DNA from: Didymodactylos carnosus | Taxonomy: Eukaryota; Rotifera; Eurotatoria; Philodinida; Philodinidae | Direction: 5' to 3' | NCBI GenBank assembly: GCA_905250885.1 | Contig: CAJNOQ010001754.1 | Location: 1-28,832 of the forward strand | DNA: 28,832 bases | In this document: piece by piece, positions 17,200-26,611 of the stretch | Numbering within the stretch: position 1 is the stretch's first letter | Layout: each line of letters opens with the position of its first letter | The notes under the pieces: model-generated | Databases searched by the model: none | Seen by the model: the letters and a program-made list of their open reading frames with translations, nothing else | What the model was told of the DNA's origin: nothing | Position numbers and translations under genes: made by a program

Positions 17200-18107
17200 T
17201 ACTTGGAGTCTTCTCGTAGTGGCCGTTTTACCCTCTCCCTCCTATTCTTGTATTTAGTTTTACGTTTGTTAGTACTTTGTGCCCATTATTTGCCAAAATA
17301 TAAGATGAAAAGCGAATCGTCTATGAGCAGAAGCTTCCTGGGCATGAAAGTAAAACCATTCGAAAAAAGTAAAATTTTTTGTATAATTGAAGTAATATGA
17401 ACATCTCCATGGTGATACTGATCAACATAGAGACCTAAGTATTATTAAAAATTAACTACAAAATGATCGGTTTCTGTTTCTTCTGTACTTATCATTTATT
17501 CTTTTTAATAACGTCAACTGTCGAATACAGATCAACAATTGTACCTGACTCAGTAGAGAATGTACATAAAAAACATAAAATGTAACAGAAAATAAAACAA
17601 GTAAACACTGTACTGTTTTTGTATAAGAATAAAATAGAAAAAAATTATACTCAAATATGAGAAGCAATCCCGAACAAGAAATAGGCTGGCTGTACATGGA
17701 AAGAAAGTGCATTAGGTTTTTATATGAAAGAAAGCAAAAAATAACGAAAAACAAATTATTGGAATGATTCTTATTCACTAGTCATCAATCATACTCTAAA
17801 AAATTGAATCAGCTATGCGGTTTTATCAGGACCTGAATCAAAGTCTGAATCTGCTTGAAAAAAAATAAAAACTAATTTTTTTCTCTGTTGCTTCTTATCT
17901 CAGAGTTGAATATTCTTGTCAGTACTTTTAAGCGTGAGTTAGCTAATCATTAAATGCCGTGAACTTAGGAAGCGCGTTTTATAATATTAATCATCTCTCC
18001 CTACTCGTAATAACACTGTTCTTAAATATTGGTAATATTCTAAATTATCTAATTTTTGTAGTGTTCTAAATTTTTCTCAGGATTTAGAAATATTTGTTAT
18101 TTACTTA
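17200..18107. other. Gene-free stretch between the two large mobile elements
   Basis: Short open frames exist but show no recognisable similarity or splice structure. The first part may be the 3' non-coding portion of the DIRS-like element; its end is not visible. Confidence 0.45.
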
Positions 18108-19137
18108 GGGTATACCAAAAGTAACGAGATTTGCAGGTAAAACCCTACAGACTAGGAGTAATTAAGTTTTCACTTCAGCAACTATTTGAGCTAGTAGACA
18201 TAATTACCCGCGCACAATAAATTTATTTCAAGACATTTGCTGAAAGTTTTTTTCGAATCATCTTTGATTAAAAAATTGAGTATTTTGGTTATAGCACTGT
18301 ATACAAAGATTAAGAACTATTTTGATCCGTTAATTTTCTTGAACATAGCCGACTAAAGAAATATAGCGAATAAATAAAGTGGTAGTAGGTCACAAGTTCT
18401 AGATTTGACACACATGAACGAACTTCAGTTCTTCGAATTAGAAGGATTGCAAGAGAGGAATCTCTACCGGCTACAGTTTGACGCAACAAGTTAGCCTCAC
18501 AACAATGTTCTCAAACTAACTAACCAAATACTCTTAAAAAATCGACAGCTACGAAAAGAGAGCAAATTTCTAATCACCAATATTATATCAAAAATTCCCT
18601 AAAACTACTTATCAACGGAGTGAAACAGCAAAGATCATCAGCTAGTGTTTCGAACATCAAAAGACATTACGACAACGTTCAACCGCATATTCACGAAGCC
18701 GTTTTTTAGTATCTCACATCAAAACGTATCTAAATATTTTATATTCTACGGGTCTAATACTACGTGTTTTTCAGATGTTATATTTAATTCATAAGCTTAA
18801 TAAATCAAACGACCTTTAATCACTGTATTGAGTGCCGTAACAAAATTTATGAGTTTTTCAATCAAAGATGATTCGAAAAATTATTTACACCTCTGTTTTT
18901 TCTATGTTTTTTAAGTTGTGAGTCTTTACTTACCGTGGGAGCTAATATAATTATTCGATTGCCCCTCACGTTAAATAAACTATGTTTACATCAAAAAACT
19001 TTCACAAATGTTGAGAAACAAATTTTATTGTGCGTAGGTAATCATGTCTACTAGCTCAAATACTTGCTAGAGTGGAAACTTGATTACCTCTAGTCTGTAG
19101 AGTTTTACCTGCAAATCTCGTTACTTTTGGTATGCTC
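18108..19137. mobile_element. Tc1/mariner-type element with ~145-bp terminal inverted repeats, degenerate
   Basis: The left end reads GGGTATACCAAAAGTAACGA and the right end, in reverse complement, GAGCATACCAAAAGTAACGA. Similarity continues for about 145 bp (18108-18252 against 18992-19137). A TA dinucleotide flanks both ends (18106-18107 and 19138-19139), as expected for Tc1/mariner insertion. A second inverted block, CGAATCATCTTTGATT (from 18254) and its complement near 18859-18879, lies just inside the left repeat but ~110 bp further in on the right, so one arm has a deletion or the other an insertion. The total of 1,030 bp is in the size range of mariner-type elements. Confidence 0.82.
18608..18709 (+). 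pseudogene. Mariner-like transposase fragment
   Basis: One frame reads RHYDNVQPHIHEAVF before a TAG at 18707. This resembles the HDN-x-x-PH block of mariner/Tc1 transposases that carries the second catalytic Asp. The expected downstream HPPYSPDLAP-like block is missing and the upstream region is full of stops. It fits the TA-flanked long inverted repeats around it. The similarity is short, so the call rests mostly on the element context. Confidence 0.55.
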
Positions 19138-19139
19138 TA

Positions 19140-19693
19140 AGCTTTTATGAGAAGCTTTTTCTTCTAATAGATCTGAAAAAATTCACTACTGATTCCAGCA
19201 TCTTATTTAGAGATGAATGAGCTAATCAGCATTTTCATCTCTGGATCAGAACATACGTTTTAATGAGATCTGATCACACTCTGATAAAACTGCATGGTTA
19301 ATTTAGATGTTTAGACTGAGTTGACTGTTAACCAGTGTTGTTTGATTTTTTGAGAAAAACAAGAGAAATAGCGAATAAGAAAACCGTCATAGCTTTTGTT
19401 AAAATATTTTTAAGCGGAGAAATTTTAGAGAATGAAAGGTATCTTCTTTGCTAAGAGAATAAATAGAAAGAGATGCCAAGAAAAAACATCAGCTCTACGC
19501 TTGAAAACATTCTTTTTATCTTTAAGAATAAAACAATTTTTTAAAAGAAACTTTCTTTCAAAACTTCAGACAGATCGCAATATCGTTTTCTGATTGTACG
19601 TGCTAACTACTGTTTTTCATTCTCATAGAAAGGGAAAACAATGAAAACTTCACTATATTTTGGATATATGGCTCATTTTTGCACATTATAACA
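19140..19693. other. Spacer between the mariner element and the 3' end of SDF4
   Basis: It is non-coding, and holds the fold-back at 19208-19243 and presumably the short 3' UTR of SDF4 on the minus strand. No canonical AATAAA was seen close to the SDF4 stop. Confidence 0.45.
19208..19243. repeat. 36-bp fold-back with TAGAGATGAA / CAGAGATGAA ends
   Basis: The segment starts TAGAGATGAATG and ends CATTTTCATCTCTG, so its ends pair as AGAGATGAA and complement. The ends resemble the hAT-like termini of the larger small elements here. The flanks show no target duplication. Confidence 0.4.
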
Positions 19694-22600
19694 TCAAAAT
19701 TCATCATGTAACGCTCGTTCTGTATCCAATAATTTCATGTCTGCAAACACGTCGGCATGATTTTGAATTTCATCTAATGATAAATGTTCGTCTTTTGGTG
19801 TATCGTCAACTTTTCCAAATAATTTATTTATTTGACTATTAATATGAATCTTATTCATTGGATCCATAAAATGCTGAAAAAATACATAGAAAAAATTTAA
19901 ATTGCATTCTCTTTCAACATTTTAATTTACCTGTAATTCTTCTTTAGTAACAATGCCATTCTTATCCTCATCCATTTCCTGAAATTCACGTTTTTGTTCT
20001 TCTAACCATTTTCTATCCATGTCTGCCCATTCTTTATTTCCTTCATCTTCTAGTACAACATTTGCTAGAAAAACATATCAAATATTTATCAAATCGGTCA
20101 ATAGTACAACATGGCCACTTACATGGCAAAAAAGCGAATTCTTTTTCTACCAATTTACCATCTCCATCTCTATCTAAAAATTTGAAATAAATGAGTATTT
20201 AAAAATCTCTTCTCTCAGTAAAAAGAAAAAAACAAAACAAAAAAAATGTACCCATTTGAAGTATTAAATCGTCGACAATATGTTTAAACGCATGTCCGGC
20301 TATTTCCGGATGACGAAATGCTAAAAATTCATCAATATCTAATTCATTATCATTTCCAACATCAGCATCTGTCCATCGATAACGAATTTTCACTAGTTCT
20401 CGTTTAACTAAATTTAAAATAATAAAATAGTCAGCCAAACATCACATCTAAAGAATAAAACCTCTTACAATTATCAGTAACAGTATTATGTATAAATTCT
20501 AAATTATCCAGTTCTTTAATATCTGTCGAATTTATTCCATGAAATTTGATATATAATGCATAGTATTCATGCTAGACGAATAATAAAAACAAAAATAATT
20601 ATTATTTTATCTAATAATACAAGAATAATTACTTACCCACGTTACTTTGCCTAAAAAATAGAAAAAAAATATCGATATACATATACTTTTTATAGATAGA
20701 ACAAGAAGAGAACAATGTATGGTCAACTCTAAAGAAGTGAACGTCTCTGTTACTAGAATAAAAAATTCATTATTTGTACAATTAATAATTGATTTTTTTA
20801 CTTTGTCAACTATCTTTGGGATAATAAAATTCTTCATGTTAAAAAAAAGCTGTAGACGGCATAGCCAACTAATTATCATCCGTCAGATCAGAAAGTCTGA
20901 GTTTTTATTTTCACTCGAAAAAACACATTATTAGACGCAGTTTTTCGCTCTAATTACGACGAATTTGAACTCAAAAACAAATGAAAAATTAAATTTTATA
21001 GTGAAACTTTAAACTTAAAATTTTATTTCCTGACCTAAATATATTTGGGGTGCCAAAATCTTATTCATTTTTTAAAAAAAATTTTAGCTCTTATCTTGTG
21101 AAAAATTTTATGTTCATTTAATCTAAGTTTGAAACTTTATATTTGCCTACATCGGATAGAGAACACTTCAAACTATCTATCTATGGCCAAATCAGAGCTC
21201 GACAAGTAGTTTTGTAATAGAAATAATATATCCCAAACCATCTGCAATGGACAGCAAAAAAATGATGAAATTTCGTAACGGTCACTTTTTTTCAATTTTC
21301 TCTGCAAGAAAAAGCCTCTAGTGATTCAAACTGTAAACTTTGTTTTAGTAACTAAGTGATCATTTTAAAATTAATCTGAAACGAAATAATTTCAATTTTA
21401 CTGGAATATTCAGAAAAAAGAGGACAAGAATTAAAAAGAGAATAGAATTTTTTGCATAGGATGAAGAACGATTTGATAATTACGTTGAAATTTGTAATTA
21501 AACAAGAACGGTTTAAAATTTTCTGAAATAAGTGGAAAGAGAACAGATTTATTAACTGATTAGTGACGAAACCATCAGCTTGTAAATATACGAACGAACT
21601 CATCGTTTATAACAATCTTCTCGTGGTTATAAAAGTGAACATTTCCGTAATATCATCCAATTTGAAATATGACACAAATGGTGTATCAATCTCTGCTAGT
21701 GTATCCAGGGGTATCTGTGAGCGTTCTACACATCAATCACACGAATCACTCAATCAAAATGATAACAATTTGCATCGAGTTTCAAAAATTCAGTTTTTAG
21801 GTGACATAATCCAGTAAAAAGTTTACATAATGTGTCTTTCTTGCGTGTGAAGATTCCTATGTATGAAGTCACTATCTGCATGATCAGTGGATATCTAGTA
21901 TTTTAGCCATCGTGTGGTCAAGGTATACTTTTCTTACAAGAAGATCTTTCTGGATGGTATGATACTAAATCCGTTTTCACTTTGATCTTTCAAAAAATAA
22001 ATATTTTAACTATTCTCTTTCCAGTGTTTTTAGAAAGATATAAACAATCGTTTTCTTTTCAATGCCGTTCTCCAATAAATGAAAAAAATTTCCCTTCCCA
22101 ATTCTATGATAATTCCATTCTCTTTTCGTATTTTATCCAAAAAGAAAATTCATTTTTTGAAATTCCGTAACAGTCTCTTATAACTTTGAATCTACTTGAC
22201 AAATCCATCTCAACTTTTTTTTTGGTAATATAGAACTCGCTAATATCCATCACTAATATAAATTTTATCGATATATATTGCTTTCTTGCCGAAATAAGGG
22301 ATACGAAAGGCGAAAAAATGAAATACGGTCATATTTTGCCACACCGTAGAGACTTTAGTATACCATCTTTATTTGCGTCGATCAATAAAAATAATCGGGA
22401 ATTTTTGTCTCTTGCTTCGTTTGTATGTGTCTCGATGTTTTTCAGCACCCAATTTTGCAATTCTTTCTTCGATAATTTATTATCATCATCGGTATCTGCA
22501 CTAAATTGGCAAAGAGAATTGTGTTTCTCAATACTTGTATGAAATAGTTTTATATAAACAATTGAGAAACAACATACGTTCGAAATATTTGTGTTAATTT

Positions 22601-23261
22601 TCTTTTTCTTACATCTTCATTATTCATCATTTCATTTTCAAATAGTTCATGATTACCAAGAAATATTTCTCGATGAAAATCTTTGTTTACTTTACCATCT
22701 AATTCTAATGGTAAACCTATAATAACAGATCATAAATAAAATGATGTTTTTTTATACAAAATTTTTATCTTAGTTATACCTTCAACATGTTTATCTAATT
22801 CTAATGAATTTACACCAAATCGTTTTAAATTTGATTCTATTTGTGAAACATTAAAATTTTTTGGCATTTCAAATTTTGGTAATGATCTTTGTGATGCTAA
22901 TAAATCTTTTGATAATTGTGTTATATGATATTCATTCATCATTTGTAATTGCATTTGATTTTGTGTTTGAGTTTGAGTTTCATTTGTCGGAGAAGCTAAT
23001 TTATTTGAAATAAGTTGATTTACATGCTTATAATTATGCGCTGCTACGTCTTCATGAATCAATGATGATCTCTAAAGTTGAAAAACAAATGTACATTGTC
23101 TAAATACACAAATAATATGAAAAAACAGCAATAAAGCTTACATTTTCAATCACTGGTAATGAATAGCATCTATTTGATAAATTTATATGAAGAACAAACA
23201 GAATAAGAAAACAATAATTGTTCAAATTTGACAATATTTTCAGATTTACAACTAAGATCAT
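19694..23261 (-). CDS. SDF4: 45-kDa calcium-binding protein Cab45 (CREC family), frameshifted in the last exon
   Basis: Exons, high to low: 23261-23142, 23071-22780, 22716-22578, 22500-22364, 20650-20637, 20571-20469, 20407-20252, 20173-20123, 20064-19931, 19874-19694. Residues ~14-28 are a hydrophobic signal sequence. EF-hand loops: D186-E197 (DTDDDNKLSKKE), D225-E236 (DANKDGKVTWHE, spanning three exons), a degenerate third before FLAFRHPE, D321-E332 (DRDGDGKLVEKE) and D369-E380 (DEDKNGIVTKEE). FHREIFLG, FLAFRHPE and the C-terminal region match Cab45, a Golgi-lumen protein that binds Ca and helps sort secretory cargo. In the last exon GATCCCAATG has one C more than the frame giving the Cab45 motif MDPMN. 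As written the protein ends HFMDPNE at TAA 19853-19851 (389 residues). The other frame stays open to a last EF-hand-like segment and ends HDEF at 19696-19694 (441 residues). Confidence 0.88.
20637..20650 (-). other. SDF4: 14-nt micro-exon of SDF4
   Basis: Exon 5 consists of GCAAAGTAACGTGG, with a TTTTTTAG acceptor before it and a GTAAGT donor after it. It supplies the residues G-K-V-T-W that complete EF-hand 2 (DANKDG / KVTW / HEYY), matching the DGHVSWDEY-type sequence of Cab45. It is the only way to keep frame and homology between exons 4 and 6. Confidence 0.85.
20651..22363 (-). other. 1.7-kb fourth intron of SDF4
   Basis: This intron is 1,713 bp, while the other introns of the gene are about 59-78 bp. 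It is AT-rich and holds no recognisable gene or clear terminal repeats. Short open frames on both strands look random. Confidence 0.7.
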
Positions 23262-24135
23262 CTAAAAATAAATACTGAATGTTGTTTATAATCTCTAAGT
23301 AGACTTTCTACTCTGAAACATATTGAACTGATCTAACTGACTCATTATCGATTACTAGTCCGATTAATTATCTGCTATTTCTTAATCATGATATTTGTGA
23401 GACTTGTCAAACATACTCGAAACAATGTATCTCATTCATAAATATATTGTCAAATATCAGATTGATTGTTTGTCTTTAGACTAATTACAAACAAAATATT
23501 CTGAAAAAGATTTTTGTTTAAAGCGTATGATAACAACTTAGATTTCCATCTGTCTTTGAAGTACTCAATAGGGATGGGACAGTTCCAGTTCAGTTCTTTT
23601 CAAAAAAGTAAAATTGAACTAAAGCCGGTGAATCTACTTACATTGATTTTGTGTAGTGCATCAGAGGTAGATGGTATGTTTAGTTGACTAAACCAAGTCA
23701 ATATAATTATAATTCTTGAAGCATAATTCTTGAAAAGAACTGATAACCAGTTCCCGCTCAACAGGACCTGAACTAGTGACTAGTTCTTAGGAACTGAAAC
23801 TGTCCTACCTCTAGTACTCAAAGAGCTTAGCTGGACAGATGTAATCAAAAGCATTTCCTTGTGCAAAGACCTCGTTGAAATACAAAGAAATGTAAATGCT
23901 GTAATAATAAAATTTAACAGATTTTTTTTTTTCGAATAAGTAATGAATTTTAAAATAAATAAATAAAAGATATTGTTAAAAAGAACAAACAAACATCTAT
24001 GTGGATAAATAACAACGACATCTCTAGTAGAAAAATAAATGCATGTTATAAGACTATCCATACATATAACAATAAATACAATAGAGTATTAGTTTAATGA
24101 GAAAATGGATATTTAAATTACATTGTTAGAAAGTG
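23262..24135. other. Spacer between SLC46-type gene and SDF4
   Basis: On the minus strand SLC46 ends at 24136 and SDF4 begins at 23261, so this should hold the SDF4 promoter and leader. The SDF4 ATG is preceded directly by TTTTTAG, which looks like a cis- or trans-splice acceptor. The MITE at 23569-23813 sits here, ~310 bp upstream of the SDF4 start. Confidence 0.5.
23569..23813. mobile_element. hAT-like MITE (245 bp) with perfect 8-bp target duplication
   Basis: The left end TAGGGATGGGACAGTTCCAG and the reverse complement of the right end, TAGAGGTAGGACAGTTTCAG, match at 16 of 20. The octamer GTACTCAA flanks both sides exactly (23561-23568 and 23814-23821) and fits the nTnnnnAn target preference of hAT transposases. 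AGTTC and GAACT words cluster near both ends, including ACTAGTGACTAGT. No coding capacity is present, so mobility would have needed a transposase supplied elsewhere. Confidence 0.88.
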
Positions 24136-25892
24136 TCATGTTTCTATATCTTGATCAACAATTACTGTTTCAAATTGACGATATTGTGGTGTACGATGAA
24201 TGCAATACATTTGACATCTACATTTCAAACAATAAACAAAAGAAAATAGAGAATAAAAATCTTTAGTAATCTTTATACTTACAAAACTAATACTAAAGCA
24301 ACAAGACGTGCACTAATACCAAATATAAATACGAGACCGGGAAACGTTGATATTGTGGAACGATATATTTCAATACATGCCACACTACCTATAACAACAT
24401 CTAAATTCTGAATTAATGCCACAAAACTAAACGCTTTTCCTAAATGCACAAAAAAATAAATAAATTAGGACAATCATATACATGCACTGCTTATTTTCTA
24501 ATTACCCTTTCCCGATTCAGATACCATATTTGACAATACATTTCGTAAGCAGACCGCAAAATAAATTGTAAACATCGTCGAAGGAATGGCTAAAAAATAG
24601 AAAAAAAAGAATGAGATCATTTCTGTCATGTTGTACATACGTTCGTACCTCCATAAACCATTGCTTTATTATATGCTAATGCAAATAAGAGAGGTCCTAC
24701 TAACGATAAACATAGGCCAATAATAGCCAAATGCATATCATTGATCAATAATCGTTTTCTTACTGTTGCTAATAATAGTAAACATAGACTAGTTGCCGTT
24801 TGTTCTACCATATAGTACAACGAATATTCACCATCACTAAATGATAAATGATGTAAATAAAGATAATTGATTGCTGATGTTCCCATTCTTAATAGTTCAT
24901 AGAAAAATAATGCCGTTAATAATAATAAAAAAGAATAAACTAAATTGCTTTGTTTTAATTCCCGTATTAAATCATAAATATCTCTAAATGGTCGAGCTAA
25001 TTTTTGCCCGAATGACAGAGTATCAGTTTGTTCAACATTATTGAATACATATGTATTTTTTCTCAAAAATATGAGAGCAATTAATACAGCTAATACTAAT
25101 AATATAATATGTACCAATAATATATGCCAAATTTTACCATGTACGTCAAAAATGAATGTACACAATAAATAGCCACCTATCACTCCAATATTCAATGAAG
25201 CTTCAACAATAGCAATTTTTTGTACATGTTCTTCTTTGCGAGAACATAAATCGGTTGCATAACCAAAACATGAACTAAAAATGAAACAGAGAATATCAAA
25301 ATGCTTACAGTAAAATGTAAAGCGGCAATTTTCTACCAAATTTAGATAGATGCTAAATAAAAACTAGTCAAAAATTTTTTCTCAAAATTCTATCTATCAA
25401 ATGATTAAATCACATTAGAACCATCATTAGTACTTACGATATAAGCAACAACGTTCCACCTCCGAATCCGTTGATTATATTTGCTACTAGATAAAGGATT
25501 AAAGCTAATTTTTTGCCTTGAAATACGCTACCAACGGTTACAAATATTCCAGTTATAATGGCATTGCTTAACGTTAATAATATTGGAAATTTTCGATTTT
25601 TTATATCACTTAGTGAACCATAGATGGGTGAAACGATGGCTGCTATCACAGAAAAACATATCGTTCCATACAATGACCATTGTGATGCTTCTCGTTGAAT
25701 GGCTTCTTCTTGTATTCTCAACGTTTTATTTCGATCAATATCATGACAGAATGATTCATTCGCTCGTAATAGACATACAGTGGAATAGATTAACGAATTT
25801 GTTGCACAAAGATACAGGTAAAATGATGCCAAATATAATGCACAAATTAAACACACAGGAATTGTGTGATACCAAAATGTTGGTTCGGCCAT
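24136..25892 (-). CDS. SLC46-type major facilitator transporter
   Basis: Exons, high to low: 25892-25438, 25274-24649, 24589-24506, 24439-24283, 24217-24136; frames agree at all GT..AG joins, giving 467 residues, the usual size of SLC46 proteins. The chain has about a dozen hydrophobic segments split by a central loop (~residues 255-275). The first external loop has two N-glycosylation sequons (NES, NKT) as in SLC46. After TM2, YGSLSDIKNRKFP is the family's version of MFS motif A, with the Asp kept but Asn where Gly is common. SCFGYATDLCSRKEEHVQKI matches the SLC46 TM4-5 loop. SLC46A1 is the proton-coupled folate transporter; SLC46A2 and A3 carry other solutes from lysosomes or across the plasma membrane. 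I cannot say which substrate applies. A 5' leader exon is likely, since GTTTCAG occurs just upstream of the ATG. Confidence 0.85.
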
Positions 25893-26305
25893 TATAATCT
25901 CAATGATTAAATACTGAAACTAGAGATACATTACATAAACAACAACACTAATTAGAGACGTTGTTCTTTCAAAGCGAAAAAAAATAACGTATTTACGCAC
26001 AATATCACACTTTGAACTTCAGATTTTGGTTAATTGAGAAGAACATCAACATCACTTTCTCTCTCATTGAACAATAGTAGAGATGAGTCAGTCTTATTTT
26101 GTTAAATTCAAATTTTCTGCAATAAACAATGAGAATCTCTAATCTGAGTTCTTGAATTCCAGTGTTACGATGAAATAATTGGTTAGTCAAGCAAGAAAAA
26201 ACGGCGTTGATTAGCTGACTTTCTTAGACGACGTAAAACTTTCAATAATATCTTTAAAATTTACAACACAAATTTTTTGCAGTATTTTTGTATTTTTGCT
26301 CAACT
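25893..26305. other. Spacer upstream of the SLC46-type gene
   Basis: It is non-coding and should contain the promoter and leader of the minus-strand SLC46-type gene. A TAGAGATGAGTCAG sequence (from about 26079) faces TCTCTA (~26138); the match is only seven bases and there is no target duplication, so I do not call an element. Confidence 0.45.
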
Positions 26306-26311
26306 TTTATT
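26306..26311 (-). terminator. AATAAA polyadenylation signal for the small gene
   Basis: AATAAA on the minus strand lies ~95 bases beyond the TGA of the 64-residue frame. Confidence 0.4.
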
Positions 26312-26404
26312 AGCTGTAACAAAACAAGAGTAAAACTAATAAACAAATAACATTGCCGACGAAATGAAATCACCATCTATTTCATAGTTAGCTGGACATT
26401 CTCC

Positions 26405-26599
26405 TCAGAAATCTCTCTCACGTTGACTTTGAATTTTATATCTTTCAGTTATAGAACGAGTTAATTCGCTCATGTCCGAATAAATATACGCTGCTAAAGA
26501 TTCTATGTCAAACATTGAACTAATCGAAGCATCTGATTTAATTAGATCGATGTCATTGATTAAACATCCATCTATTGTTGTTCTTTGTTTATGATTCAT
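26405..26599 (-). CDS. Small unrecognised protein, 64 residues
   Basis: A single uninterrupted frame runs from ATG 26599 to TGA 26405. The composition is that of a soluble, mostly helical protein (IDGCLINDIDLIKSDAS, MFDIESLAAYIYSDMSEL, TERYKIQSQRERDF), quite unlike the Phe/Lys/Ile-rich random frames nearby. A polyadenylation signal follows at a sensible distance and an acceptor-like TTAATATTTAG lies ~45 bases before the ATG. I do not recognise a family. A possible donor near the end (CAAC/GTGAGA) would, if used with the TTGTTACAG acceptor downstream, only change the last few residues. It might be a subunit-sized protein of a larger complex, but no motif shows this. Confidence 0.5.
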   Translation of the reverse strand: MNHKQRTTIDGCLINDIDLIKSDASISSMFDIESLAAYIYSDMSELTRSITERYKIQSQRERDF

Positions 26600-26611
26600 G
26601 ACTTGAGTGGC

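Noticed and set aside
21563-21817. 84-codon plus-strand frame inside SDF4 intron 4, considered as a nested gene.
   Set aside because: It begins at a non-standard position with no similarity or regulatory context; its size is expected by chance in 1.7 kb.
25583-25897. 104-codon open frame on the plus strand.
   Set aside because: It is antisense to exon 1 of the SLC46-type gene, which has clear family motifs and matching splice joins.
26079-26143. TAGAGATGAGTC facing TCTCTA, a possible further MITE.
   Set aside because: Only seven end bases match, the interior does not pair and no target duplication is present.
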